Positions 42,826-51,517 of a stretch of 64,000 nucleotides of DNA are shown here, piece by piece (positions within the stretch are counted from its first letter, which is position 1; each line of letters starts with the position of its first letter). A model generated the notes under the pieces. It had not been told where the DNA came from, searched no databases, and was given only the letters and a program-made list of their open reading frames with translations. Where the stretch lies: positions 248,001 to 312,000 of the forward strand of contig CAVTSA010000005.1 of NCBI GenBank assembly GCA_963737225.1, given 5' to 3'. A program made the position numbers and the translations under genes. The stretch is from CAVTSA01 sp963737225. GTDB lineage: Bacteria > Chloroflexota > Dormibacteria > Dormibacterales > Dormibacteraceae.

Positions 42826-43452
42826 TCACCCCACGCCGACGAAGGCGGCGTCCACCAGCAGCCGCTGGTCGTACTCGCCGGCATTTGGATTCCAGTCTCC
42901 GGCGCAGGTGATGAGGGTGACCCGCGGGGCTCCGGTGGTCGCAAACAACCCGACCGGGTGCGAGGTTCTCGAAACCGAGGTCGAATCGGTGACCTTGAAA
43001 TCGAGCTTCACCCCGCTCTGGCTGACGACGTCCACGGCGTCTCCCACCTGCAGCTGGTTCAGGTAGTAGAACACCGCCTTCGGCACGCCGTACCAATCGA
43101 GATGCCCGTCGATGACCGCGTCGCCGCCCTGGCCCGGCGCCACGCCGGGGGAGTACCAACCGACGTCGCTCGGCTTCGCTGGCGCCGCCATGTCGTTGTT
43201 GCTGTCCACCGTGACCTGCTCGACGATGGCACGTACGCCGATCCTTGGGATGATCAACGTGCCCGGGACCAAGCGCTCCATCGCCGGGTTGGGAGTGGCC
43301 GCGACCGCCGGGGTCGGGGTGGGCCGGCGCTTGGCCCCGGGGGCGTGGGGGCGCGGAAGAAAGTCCACGTGCAGCACCGCCGTCACGAGCACCGCGAAGG
43401 TCACCAGGACGGCGAGGCCGGCCAGCGTAAAGCCGACCCGCCGGCGGGTCAA
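42826..43452 (-). CDS. Sortase (class F/E-like transpeptidase)
   Basis: The 208-residue protein has an N-terminal membrane anchor (VGFTLAGLAVLVTFAVLVTAVL), a Pro/Thr-rich linker and a sortase barrel with catalytic His in VIDGHLDWYG, Cys in VTLITCAGDWN and Arg in YDQRLLVDA. It attaches surface proteins or polymerises pili. No LPxTG-type substrate gene is seen nearby, so the partner is elsewhere or the enzyme is a housekeeping sortase. Confidence 0.87.
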   Translation of the reverse strand: MTRRRVGFTLAGLAVLVTFAVLVTAVLHVDFLPRPHAPGAKRRPTPTPAVAATPNPAMERLVPGTLIIPRIGVRAIVEQVTVDSNNDMAAPAKPSDVGWYSPGVAPGQGGDAVIDGHLDWYGVPKAVFYYLNQLQVGDAVDVVSQSGVKLDFKVTDSTSVSRTSHPVGLFATTGAPRVTLITCAGDWNPNAGEYDQRLLVDAAFVGVG

Positions 43453-43531
43453 GGCAGCAACCCCCTTGACACGCCGGGAATGCTACCAGTGCATTGGCAA
43501 AACCCCTCTCGCGACAATAGAGACAATCACC

Positions 43532-44605
43532 GTGGAAGGAACTGAGAGGCCGGGGCTCCGCCCTGCAGTCGACTGGCGCCAGGACGGCCTCGAGATCATC
43601 GATCAGACCCGCCTCCCTGCCGCCTTCGAGATTCGCCGCCTGGCTACCGTCGACGCGGTACGGCAGGCGATCGCGACCCTGGCCGTGAGGGGTGCCCCGG
43701 CGATCGGGGTGACGGCGGCGTTCGGGCTGGTGGTGGCGCTTGACGAGGGCCCAGCGCGAGACGCTCGCGCAGCCCGGGACGTCCTGGGGGAAGCGAGCCG
43801 CGCGCTGGCTGCCTCCCGGCCCACTGCGGTCAATCTGCGCTGGGCCCTGGACCGGGTGCGAAAGCAGGCCGCTGGGGGAACGACCGCAGTCGAGATCCGC
43901 AAGCGAGCCCTGGAGGCGGCACTCGAGATCCAGGCCGAGGATCGCGAGGCGTGCCGGCGGATCGGTGAACTCGGCCGCGAGGAGCTGGCCGGGGCCCGCC
44001 GGCTCCTGACCCACTGCAACACCGGTCGCCTCGCCACGGCGGGTTGGGGCACCGCGCTCGGCATCGTCTACGCGAAGGCTGCCGCCGGCGATCCGGTCGA
44101 GGTGCTGGCATCAGAGACCCGGCCGCTTCTCCAGGGTGCGCGGCTGACCGCCTGGGAGCTGGCCGACGCCGGGGTACCGGTCACCCTGCTTGCCGACGGC
44201 GCGGCAGCCGCTGCCCTCGCAAGCGGCCGGGTGGACGCGGTCGTCGTCGGCTGTGACCGGGTTGCCCGCAACGGCGACTTCGCCAACAAGATCGGGACCT
44301 ACGCGCACGCCCTGGCAGCGCGGGCGAACGGCGTCCCGTTCTACGTCGCGGGCCCCCTCTCCTCCTTTGATCCCGACACCCCGGACGGCGGGCGGATCAC
44401 GATCGAAGAGCGGCCGGCGGCGGAGGTGCTCACGGTGGCCGGGCACCCGATCGCGCCCCCGGTCAGCGTCTTCAATCCCGCCTTCGATGTGACCCCGGCT
44501 GCGCTGGTCACCGCCTTCGTCACCGAGGCCGGCATCCTGCGGCCCCCGTTCGAGAGCTCCATCTCCCGGGCGCTCGGTGACGATCGTGAGCGGTTCGGAG
44601 GCTGA
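43532..44605 (+). CDS. mtnA: S-methyl-5-thioribose-1-phosphate isomerase
   Basis: The 357-residue protein has the aldose-ketose isomerase pattern with catalytic Cys in LTHCNTGRLATAGWGTALG and Asp in VGCDRVARNGDFANKIGTY, plus SETRPLLQGARLTAWEL. It converts methylthioribose-1-phosphate to methylthioribulose-1-phosphate in methionine salvage. No other mtn gene is in the window. GTG 43532 is taken as the start; the ribosome site is weak. Confidence 0.9.
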   Translation: MEGTERPGLRPAVDWRQDGLEIIDQTRLPAAFEIRRLATVDAVRQAIATLAVRGAPAIGVTAAFGLVVALDEGPARDARAARDVLGEASRALAASRPTAVNLRWALDRVRKQAAGGTTAVEIRKRALEAALEIQAEDREACRRIGELGREELAGARRLLTHCNTGRLATAGWGTALGIVYAKAAAGDPVEVLASETRPLLQGARLTAWELADAGVPVTLLADGAAAAALASGRVDAVVVGCDRVARNGDFANKIGTYAHALAARANGVPFYVAGPLSSFDPDTPDGGRITIEERPAAEVLTVAGHPIAPPVSVFNPAFDVTPAALVTAFVTEAGILRPPFESSISRALGDDRERFGG

Positions 44606-44706
44606 TCACGCTCGTGACGCTCGGCCTGTGCCGGACCAGCGTGCGTGCCCCCGGCGGCGGTTCGGGCCTGCCGCCGCGGGAGTCTCCTGTGCGGTGCTGC
44701 CAGCAG

Positions 44707-45618
44707 CTAGCGAACGGTAGGCGCGGCGAGCCCGACCTCCTGGAGGACGCTGGCGATCTGCTCTGTCTGCTCATCCGTCGCCGGCGCCAGGGGCGCTGCC
44801 GTCGTGCGGGAGCAGACCCCGAGCAGGGAGACCGCCGCCTTCATCGCGGCGACGAAGGAGGGCGCGATCGAGTAGATGCGCGTCAGGTCCCCGATCGCTC
44901 GCTCGGCACTCTGCGCGGCCACCTGGTCGCCCTCACGAACCGCCCGCAGCAGACGGACGAAGACGGCGGGATCCACGTTTCCGCTGCCTGGCACCAGTCC
45001 GTCCGCACCCAGTCGCAGGCTCTCCCCCATCGCCTGCTCGGCACCCTGCAGCACCCGGAAGCTGTGGCGCTCCCGGTGGGCGAGGTGCGACTCGAGGAGC
45101 GCCATGTCGCCGCTCGAATCCTTGATCCCCACGACCCGCGGGTTCGGCGCCAGCTCCGCGACCACGGCGGCGGTCAGCAGGTTGTGCGTGCACTGCGGGA
45201 TGTTGTAAAGGATGACCGGCACGCTGACCGCGTCCGCCACCGCCTCGACGTGGCGGACGATCGCGCCTTCGCCGGCGCCGAAGTAGTAGGGAGCGGCGAC
45301 GACCACCGCGTCCGCTCCGGCCCGCTCGGCGTCGGCGGCCGCCTCCAGCGTCATCGAGGTCCCTGGCAGCATCACCCCGGCCAGGACGACCGTGCCTTCC
45401 TCGACCGCGAGCTCCACCGCTCGCCGGCGCTGCGCCCGCGTGAGCCAGGGCCCCTCGCCGCTGCTCCCGTTCACGAAGACTCCGGTGCAGCCGGCATCCA
45501 GGCAGCGGCGGAGCTGGCGCCGGAAGCCCTCCTCGTCGAGCCCCTGGTCGTCGTGCAGGGGCGTGATCAGGGGGGGCAGCACCCCGCGGAGCGCCTCGTC
45601 GAGAGTCAGCGTGGTCAT
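44707..45618 (-). CDS. Dihydrodipicolinate synthase/KDG-aldolase family protein (copy 1)
   Basis: The 303-residue class I TIM-barrel aldolase has GSSGEGPWL (the GTTGE-like loop), Tyr in LYNIPQCTH and the Schiff-base Lys in VVGIKDSSGDMALL. The family cleaves or joins pyruvate with an aldehyde; this is probably a sugar-acid aldolase rather than DapA, since it closely resembles the gene at 53680 that lies in a sugar regulon. ATG 45616-45618. No GntR operator was seen upstream of this copy. Confidence 0.85.
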   Translation of the reverse strand: MTTLTLDEALRGVLPPLITPLHDDQGLDEEGFRRQLRRCLDAGCTGVFVNGSSGEGPWLTRAQRRRAVELAVEEGTVVLAGVMLPGTSMTLEAAADAERAGADAVVVAAPYYFGAGEGAIVRHVEAVADAVSVPVILYNIPQCTHNLLTAAVVAELAPNPRVVGIKDSSGDMALLESHLAHRERHSFRVLQGAEQAMGESLRLGADGLVPGSGNVDPAVFVRLLRAVREGDQVAAQSAERAIGDLTRIYSIAPSFVAAMKAAVSLLGVCSRTTAAPLAPATDEQTEQIASVLQEVGLAAPTVR

Positions 45619-45726
45619 CAGCCTATTCAAGTCGAATCCGCACCAGCCAGGGGCCTGATCCAGAAGCGGTTGCCTACGCCTACTCTTGAGGTGCTGTCGT
45701 CGATACCGGCTGAGGTGAGTTAGCAG

Positions 45727-46365
45727 ATGAGCGAAAGCGTGGCGGAAGGGACCAGGGAGACCGCGCAGTTCTGGTTCGACCCGCGGTGTCCGTGGGCCTG
45801 GATCACGTCCAGGTGGATGCTCGAGGTCGAAAAGGTGCGGCCGGTCGAGACCGAGTGGCGGCTCATGTCGCTGGCGTACCTGAACCTGGTCCAGCACGAG
45901 GGCCAGGGGTTGACCGACGAGTACCGGGAGCGGATGGAGCGCGCGTGGGGACCGATCCGGGTCTGCGCCGCCGCGGCTCACGAGAAGGGCGACGGAATCC
46001 TGGGTCCCATGTACACCGCGATCGGCACCCGGCTCCACAACCAGGGCCGGCGCGACGACACGGATGTGCTTCCGGAGGCACTGAAGGAGTGCGGCCTGCC
46101 GGCGACGCTGATCGACGCCGCGGAGAGCACCGAGTTCGACGAAGAGATCAAGGCCTCCCACAACGAGGCGTTCGACGCGGTCGGGCTGGACGTCGGGACC
46201 CCGGTCATCCGGGTGCGCGGCAACACGATCTTCGGACCCGTCATCACGCCCGCGCCGAAGGGCCAGATGGCGGGGCAGCTGTGGGACGGCGTCGTCGCCG
46301 TGATGGGGGTCAACGGCTTCTTCGAGCTGAAGCGGACCCGCAACGAGCACCCCACCTTCGACTGA
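45727..46365 (+). CDS. Mycothiol-dependent nitroreductase-like DsbA-family protein (Rv2466c type)
   Basis: The 212-residue thioredoxin-fold protein matches Rv2466c-type proteins closely in QFWFDPRCPWAWITSRWMLE, MSLAYLNL, ERMERAWGPIRV, PMYTAIGTRLHNQG, DVGTPVIRVRGN and FFELKRTRNEHPTFD. Rv2466c uses mycothiol and has CPWC; here the motif is CPWA, so only the nucleophilic Cys remains and the mechanism must be monothiol. It points to mycothiol or a similar low-molecular-weight thiol in the host. Confidence 0.87.
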   Translation: MSESVAEGTRETAQFWFDPRCPWAWITSRWMLEVEKVRPVETEWRLMSLAYLNLVQHEGQGLTDEYRERMERAWGPIRVCAAAAHEKGDGILGPMYTAIGTRLHNQGRRDDTDVLPEALKECGLPATLIDAAESTEFDEEIKASHNEAFDAVGLDVGTPVIRVRGNTIFGPVITPAPKGQMAGQLWDGVVAVMGVNGFFELKRTRNEHPTFD

Positions 46366-46410
46366 CCCCCAACCCCCGGACCCCCACGCTCGCGCAACCC
46401 CGGGTAAGGG

Positions 46411-46470
46411 CAGAGTGTCCGCACTCCGACGCTACAACGCGCTCGGTAGCGTCGGACTGTGGACACTCTG
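46411..46470. repeat. Paired palindrome element, AGAGTGTCCACACTCT family (copy 2), long stem
   Basis: The two palindromes (46412-46427 and 46454-46469) have centres exactly 42 bp apart. The arms extend to a 25-bp inverted repeat (46411-46435 with 46446-46470, two mismatches) and a 10-nt loop, one of the most stable hairpins in the window. It lies between the convergent Rv2466c-like and GerW genes and probably stops both transcripts. Confidence 0.87.
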
Positions 46471-46538
46471 GCAGCTGTCGAGGTCGGGGCGTGGGGTTGA
46501 GGCCGGCGGGTGAGGTGTGAGACTGGGAGGGTGCCGGG

Positions 46539-46940
46539 TCAGGCCCGGAAGACCGAACGGAACAGCCCGCGGAACACCAGCGCCGCCACGATCACGGTGA
46601 CCTCCGCCCCCAGCGTCGCGCCGACGATCTGGGCACCGAGGATGACGCGGTTGACGTCCACCACCGGCTGCCACCGGACGTCGCCGTTGCGGATCACGTA
46701 CGCGCCGGCGGCGTGCGCCATACCGCCGTAACCGCCTCCCCACCCCTCACCGTGGGTCGGGAGGTTCTCGCCCTCAGCCTGGCCACGCGTGTGGTGCGCC
46801 TGGCCCTGGCCGCCACCGCCGCCACCGAAGATGCGCGCGACCGGGACCAGGGTCACCCCTTCCCGGTCGATGGGGTCGCCGAACACCGTACTTGCCGTGA
46901 AGCTGTCCCGGAGCTGCTGGAAAACCTGCTTCGCATCCAT
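46539..46940 (-). CDS. GerW/YtfJ-family protein
   Basis: The 133-residue protein begins MDAKQVFQQLRDSFTASTVFGDPIDREGVTLVPVARI and has a Gly-rich loop (IFGGGGGGQGQAH) and GAYVIRNGDVRW, the signature of GerW/YtfJ (PF09579), named for spore proteins of Bacillus but also found in non-spore-formers. A C-terminal hydrophobic helix (TVIVAALVFRGLF) suggests membrane association. Confidence 0.85.
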   Translation of the reverse strand: MDAKQVFQQLRDSFTASTVFGDPIDREGVTLVPVARIFGGGGGGQGQAHHTRGQAEGENLPTHGEGWGGGYGGMAHAAGAYVIRNGDVRWQPVVDVNRVILGAQIVGATLGAEVTVIVAALVFRGLFRSVFRA

Positions 46941-46990
46941 GCCGCGACCATACCCAGCCGCAACGTGACGTTGTGCGGGTTCGAGCCGAT

Positions 46991-48571
46991 TCAGGCCCCG
47001 GCGGACGGCCTCGGGCGCTGCAGGGCCAGGATCCGCGCCACCGCCGGGCGGTCGGAGACCGTGCTCTGGTAGAACGCCGCCAGGTCCGCTTTCAGCGCGG
47101 TCCGCGAGTCACCGTTCAGGTAGATCATGTGCCCTGACGGGAAGTACCGGGTGGTCAGGTTCTGGCGCACGGCGGGGTCGCTGAGCGGCATCTGCTGCAG
47201 GTCGGTCGTGGTCTGCGAGAACGGGGTCACGGAATCGAAGTAGCCGTTGGCCGACAGCACCTTCAGATCGACGTTGAGTGCCATCGTCGCGGCCAGATCC
47301 CCGGCCGTGTAGAGGACGACGTTGCCGTCGACGTCGATGCCCTTCTGCGCCCCGGTCGGGTCGGTGTGGTGGAAATCCCAGTTCGCGAACGCCTGGTCGT
47401 TGAGGTCGGTGAAGGACGAGGTGGCCGTGAACTTCAGCCCGTCCTCCAGGTAGCTGTTCCACATCGCGGTGTAGGCGCCACCGACCGCGGTCATGGTCGC
47501 GTCGTTGCCGCCCGACAGCGGGCTGATCGAGGCCGCGATCCCGGTGTCCACACCGAGCACACGCCCGTCGTAGGCGCCCAGGACCTTGCCCTGGTCCTTC
47601 ATCAGCTCGGTCAGGAAGTGCAGCGTCCCCCTGACATCGGCGTCCCCCACGTTGAGGCCCTCCCAGCTGGTCAGGACGATCTCCGAGATCCCGGTGTCCT
47701 GGCTCAGCCGGCGCACGGTCGCAGGGTCCGCGTTGGGGAACGCGGCCAGGGCTTTTGCGTAGTCGTTCTGGGCGAACGGGACCACCTGCTGCATGAACCC
47801 CGGCAGGTCGGCCGGCGCCGGGGTGACGGAGATCTTCTGGTGGTACCAGGCGTCCGCGCACAGCGTGGGCAGCAGGCCGACCGGGTCACCGGCCTTCGAG
47901 TAGTCGAGGATCGACGACTGCAGCGTCACCCCGTTCAGGTCGACGCCGGCTTCGTGCAGCACGTAGGCGAGCACGCAGCTCCGCGCGGTGCCGTACGACT
48001 CGCCGAACAGGAACTTCGGCGAATCCCACCGGTCATAGCGCGTCAGGTAGCGCTTGATGAACTGGCACAGCGAGTTCGCGTCCTGGTCGACGCCCCAGAA
48101 GTCCTTGTTGACGTGGGGGGCGATGGCGGCCGAGTAGCCGGTGCCGACGGGGTTGATGAAGACGAGGTCGCTCCGATCGAGCAGGCTGTCCGGGTTCGGT
48201 TCCAGCGTGTAGGGGGCGGGCGGCGTGAAGGAGGGCATCGACGTCTTGAGGCGCATGGGGGCGAACGACCCCAGCAGCAGGTAGACGGATGATGACCCGG
48301 GGCCGCCGTTGTAGAAGAACGTGACCGGCCGCTCCGTCGCCTGCGGGCCGTCGGCGGTGAAGGCGACGTAGAAGATCGTCGCCTCCGGCTGCGAGCTGCT
48401 CGGGTCGACCGTGACCAGGTGCCCCGCGGTAGCGGTGTACGCGATCGTGGCGCCGCCGATGGAGGCGGTGCCGTGGGTGACGGCGGCGTTCTCGAGGCCG
48501 TTCGCGACCGAGTCGCCGGGGCCCATCCCGTACGCGATGGTGTCGTTGCAGGTCTGATCGGTGTCGGCCAT
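46991..48571 (-). CDS. S10-family serine carboxypeptidase
   Basis: The 526-residue protein has the S10 pattern: oxyanion segment FFYNGGPGSSSVYL, nucleophile Ser in FLFGESYGTAR, Asp in LSANGYFDSVTP and His in FPSGHMIYLNGD. It removes C-terminal residues at acid pH. No signal peptide is visible after ATG 48569-48571 (MADTDQTCND), unusual for a family that is mostly exported, so it may act inside the cell or be released without a signal. Confidence 0.9.
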   Translation of the reverse strand: MADTDQTCNDTIAYGMGPGDSVANGLENAAVTHGTASIGGATIAYTATAGHLVTVDPSSSQPEATIFYVAFTADGPQATERPVTFFYNGGPGSSSVYLLLGSFAPMRLKTSMPSFTPPAPYTLEPNPDSLLDRSDLVFINPVGTGYSAAIAPHVNKDFWGVDQDANSLCQFIKRYLTRYDRWDSPKFLFGESYGTARSCVLAYVLHEAGVDLNGVTLQSSILDYSKAGDPVGLLPTLCADAWYHQKISVTPAPADLPGFMQQVVPFAQNDYAKALAAFPNADPATVRRLSQDTGISEIVLTSWEGLNVGDADVRGTLHFLTELMKDQGKVLGAYDGRVLGVDTGIAASISPLSGGNDATMTAVGGAYTAMWNSYLEDGLKFTATSSFTDLNDQAFANWDFHHTDPTGAQKGIDVDGNVVLYTAGDLAATMALNVDLKVLSANGYFDSVTPFSQTTTDLQQMPLSDPAVRQNLTTRYFPSGHMIYLNGDSRTALKADLAAFYQSTVSDRPAVARILALQRPRPSAGA

Positions 48572-48727
48572 GTCAATCTCATTCTGAAACCTGCGGGGCG
48601 GCCATCTTGTGGGACTGAGCCCCAACTGACACCTGTCGGTCGCCCGGGAAACGACCCCAAACCCGTGACCCGTTCCCCGGTCAGGGACCAGCCTCGCGGC
48701 AACCGGCGGCGGCGGAGGCGGCGTGCG

Positions 48728-49546
48728 TCACCGCCTGCGGATCGTGGAGGCGACGTTCGCGGAGAGGTTCCCGCCGTCGACCGGCAGCACCGAGCCGGTC
48801 ACCATCCCGGCGGCCGGCGAAGAGAGGAAGAGAACCGGGCCCGCGATGTCCTCCGGCTTCACCAGGCGTCCCATCGGCACCCCGTTCTCGAACTTGTCGC
48901 CCAGCCGTCCACCGTCCAGGTCCGTGTCCTCCATCCAGGCGCGCATACCGGGAGAGTCGACCTGCGAGGGCTGGATCGCGTTGGCCCGGATCCCGAGGGC
49001 GCCCCACTCGATCGCCAGCTCCTTCGTCATGTGGTTGACGCCGGCCTTGCTCACGCTGAAGACGAAGTTGCCGCGTCCCATCGCGCCCGGGCCCGCGCAG
49101 GTGGAGCTGATGCTGACGATGCTCCCGGGGAGGTGGTGGGCGATCAGGTTCCGCCCGAACGCCTGCGCCATCAGGAAGTAGCCGGTCAGGTTGAGCTGGA
49201 GGACTCCGGACCACTCCTCGAGCGTGGTCTCCTCGGGGATCTGATGCGATCCCCGGCCGGCGTTGTTGACCAGGATCATGGGCACGCCGAAGCGGTCCTC
49301 GACGCGCTCCACGATCGAGGGTGCGCTCGCTGGATCGGTGAGGTCGGCCCCGACTCCCAGGACCTTGGCTCCGGTGGCGGAGAGCTCCGCCTCGAACCGG
49401 TCCAGGCGCTCACCGGGAAGATCGACCAGGGCGACCGACGCGCCGCTGGACGCGAACGCGCGAGCGATGGCGGAGCCGATCAGCCCGGCCGCCCCGGTGA
49501 CGATCGCCGGCGTGCCGTCGAACCGGAACTCCACCTCACTGGGCAT
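48728..49546 (-). CDS. SDR-family oxidoreductase (last gene of the D-2-hydroxyacid/PDH-like operon)
   Basis: The 272-residue SDR has TGAAGLIG, NNAGRGS, the catalytic Ser in SISSTCAG and a YxxxK-like FSVSKAGVNH in which Tyr is replaced by Phe/Ser. The missing Tyr suggests altered or lost dehydrogenase activity. GGAGGAGAGG precedes ATG 49544-49546, which overlaps the E1beta stop by 11 bp. It likely processes an intermediate of the same pathway. Confidence 0.82.
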   Translation of the reverse strand: MPSEVEFRFDGTPAIVTGAAGLIGSAIARAFASSGASVALVDLPGERLDRFEAELSATGAKVLGVGADLTDPASAPSIVERVEDRFGVPMILVNNAGRGSHQIPEETTLEEWSGVLQLNLTGYFLMAQAFGRNLIAHHLPGSIVSISSTCAGPGAMGRGNFVFSVSKAGVNHMTKELAIEWGALGIRANAIQPSQVDSPGMRAWMEDTDLDGGRLGDKFENGVPMGRLVKPEDIAGPVLFLSSPAAGMVTGSVLPVDGGNLSANVASTIRRR

Positions 49547-50534
49547 CCTCTCCTCCTTCGTCGAACAGTCCGAACGTCCCCCGCACGGCGTCCACGACCG
49601 AGGCCGCCGAAGGCAGCCGCGCGTCGAGCAACGGGGTGCTCTCGGGCACCGGTGTGCGCGGCGAGCCGACGCGGCGCACCGGGGCATCCAGGTAGACGAA
49701 CGCGGCCTCCTGCACCGCCGCCGCGATCTCGGCGCTCGGTCCCGCGAAGACGGGAGCGTCGTCGACGACCACCGCCCGCCCCGTCTTGCGCACGGAGGCG
49801 ACCACGGCGTCCAGGTCGAGGGGAAACAGCGTCCGAAGGTCGATCACCTCGGCACCGACCCCCTCCCGCTGGAGCCGGTCCGCCGCCTCGACCACGGTCG
49901 CCACCGTGGCGCCGTACGAGACCAGCGTGCAGCCGTCCCCCGGACGCACGATCCGGGCCTGTCCGAACGGGACCAGGTCCTCGCCGTCGGGTATCTCACC
50001 CCGCTCCCCGGTGAGCCGCTTGTGCATCAGGAAGATCACCGGCTCGTCCGTCCGCAGCGCCGTCTTGATCAGACCTTTCACGTCGCGGGGCGTGCCCGGC
50101 ACGGCGAGGTTGAGCCCGGGCGCGTGCATGAACCAGCTCTCCAGGCTGTTGTTGTGCTGGGCCGCCCCGTGCGCCACCCCTGAGGTCGCCCGGATCACGA
50201 GCGGCACCGGCGCCCCAAGCATGTAGGGGATCTTTCCGGCCTGGTTCATGATCTCGTCCATGGCGCCGAACGCGAAATCGACGAAGTTGAGGTCGACGAT
50301 CGGATGCATGCCCCGCAGCGCGGCACCGACGCCGGCGGCCACCATCGCCGCCTCCGAGATGGGCGCGTCGAGCACCCGCGTATGGCCGAAGCGAGGGCCG
50401 ATGCCCTTCACCTGGGCCCAGTGGCCCCCACGCTCGAAGAGATCCGTACCGATGAGGAAGATGTCGGGGTTCCGCTCCATCTCCTCCTCGACGCCGGCCT
50501 GGAAAGCCTGCGAGTAGGTCAACGTCCGCGTCAT
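49536..50534 (-). CDS. 2-oxoacid/acetoin dehydrogenase E1 component, beta subunit
   Basis: The 332-residue transketolase-fold protein has FLIGTDLFERGGHWAQVKG, APISEAAMVAAGVGAALRG, the TPP-interacting segment HGAAQHNNSLESWFMHAPG and the C-terminal VIDLRTLFPLDLDAVVASV. It pairs with E1alpha, encoded directly upstream with an ATGA overlap, to decarboxylate a 2-oxo acid or cleave acetoin. Confidence 0.9.
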   Translation of the reverse strand: MTRTLTYSQAFQAGVEEEMERNPDIFLIGTDLFERGGHWAQVKGIGPRFGHTRVLDAPISEAAMVAAGVGAALRGMHPIVDLNFVDFAFGAMDEIMNQAGKIPYMLGAPVPLVIRATSGVAHGAAQHNNSLESWFMHAPGLNLAVPGTPRDVKGLIKTALRTDEPVIFLMHKRLTGERGEIPDGEDLVPFGQARIVRPGDGCTLVSYGATVATVVEAADRLQREGVGAEVIDLRTLFPLDLDAVVASVRKTGRAVVVDDAPVFAGPSAEIAAAVQEAAFVYLDAPVRRVGSPRTPVPESTPLLDARLPSAASVVDAVRGTFGLFDEGGEDAQ

Positions 50535-51517
50535 CGCAGGCCTGCCTCCTCCCGCCCCGGCACCGGGAGCGGCGAGTCTTCGGCGAACACGATCGCCGCC
50601 CCCACCGTCTCCGCAACCTCCTCCCGCATCGCGGCCAGATCCTCCTCGGGCAGCTCGCGGCGCCGGGTCAGCAGACCAACCAGGCGCGCGATCGGATCCC
50701 GGTTGGAGCGCCAGTCGTCGACCTCCGACTGGGTTCGATAGGTTGTCGCCTCTCCCGCGCCGTGGCCGGTGTAGCGGTAGGTCCGAGCCTCGAGAAAGGT
50801 CGCACCACCACCCTCCAGGGCCCGCTCCCGTGCGCGCTGGGTGGCCCGAAACATCGCCACCACGTCCTGCCCGTCGACGGACTCGGCGGTCAGCCCGAAC
50901 CCTTCGGCCCGCTTCACCGCCGAGCCGCCCGCCGTGACGCTGGTGAACTGGGTCTCGACCGCGTAGAGGTTGTTCTCGCAGACGATGACCAGCGGGAGCG
51001 ACCACGCGCCGGCCAGGTTGGCGGACTCCCAGGTGCGGCCGGTGTTCAGACCGCCGTCCCCGACGAACCCGACCGCGATGCTGTGGTCGTCGCGCAGCTT
51101 GGCCGCCAGCGCCGCGCCCAGCGCCAGCCCGACGCCCGCACCCACGATGCCGTTCCCGCCCAGGAACCCCTGGCGCACGTCGGCCAGGTGCATGGAGCCG
51201 CTGCGGCCTCCCACCACGCCGGTGGTGCGGCCGAAGAGCTCGGCCATCACCCGCTCGGGTGGGAGGCCGGCGGCCAGGGCATGGTGGTGATCCCGGTGCG
51301 TCGCCGCAACTGCGTCATCCGGCTTCAGCGCGGCGGCGACCCCGACCGCCACCGCTTCCTGGCCCACCGCCGGATGCATGCCGCCGGTGATCCGTCCACG
51401 CAACGCCAGCTGCTCCGCGACCTCCTCGAAGTTTCTGATCAGCAGCATCTGCCGCAGCCAGCCCAGGAGCAGCTCACGATCCAGGTCGGCAGCGCTGCCG
51501 CCCGCCACGTCCGTCAT
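50531..51517 (-). CDS. 2-oxoacid/acetoin dehydrogenase E1 component, alpha subunit
   Basis: The 328-residue protein has the TPP motif GDGGLNTGRTWESANLAG ending in ENN, the ITGGMHPAVGQEAVAVGV segment and GEATTYRTQSEVDDWR. It supplies the TPP site for the E1 heterotetramer with the next gene. It overlaps E2 and E1beta by 4 bp each. The substrate is not fixed by sequence: pyruvate, acetoin or a sugar-derived 2-oxo acid are possible. Confidence 0.9.
   Translation of the reverse strand: MTDVAGGSAADLDRELLLGWLRQMLLIRNFEEVAEQLALRGRITGGMHPAVGQEAVAVGVAAALKPDDAVAATHRDHHHALAAGLPPERVMAELFGRTTGVVGGRSGSMHLADVRQGFLGGNGIVGAGVGLALGAALAAKLRDDHSIAVGFVGDGGLNTGRTWESANLAGAWSLPLVIVCENNLYAVETQFTSVTAGGSAVKRAEGFGLTAESVDGQDVVAMFRATQRARERALEGGGATFLEARTYRYTGHGAGEATTYRTQSEVDDWRSNRDPIARLVGLLTRRRELPEEDLAAMREEVAETVGAAIVFAEDSPLPVPGREEAGLR

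Noticed and set aside
8931..46470. Integron attC sites
   Set aside because: No integrase gene and no GTTRRRY core boxes; the genes lie in both orientations.
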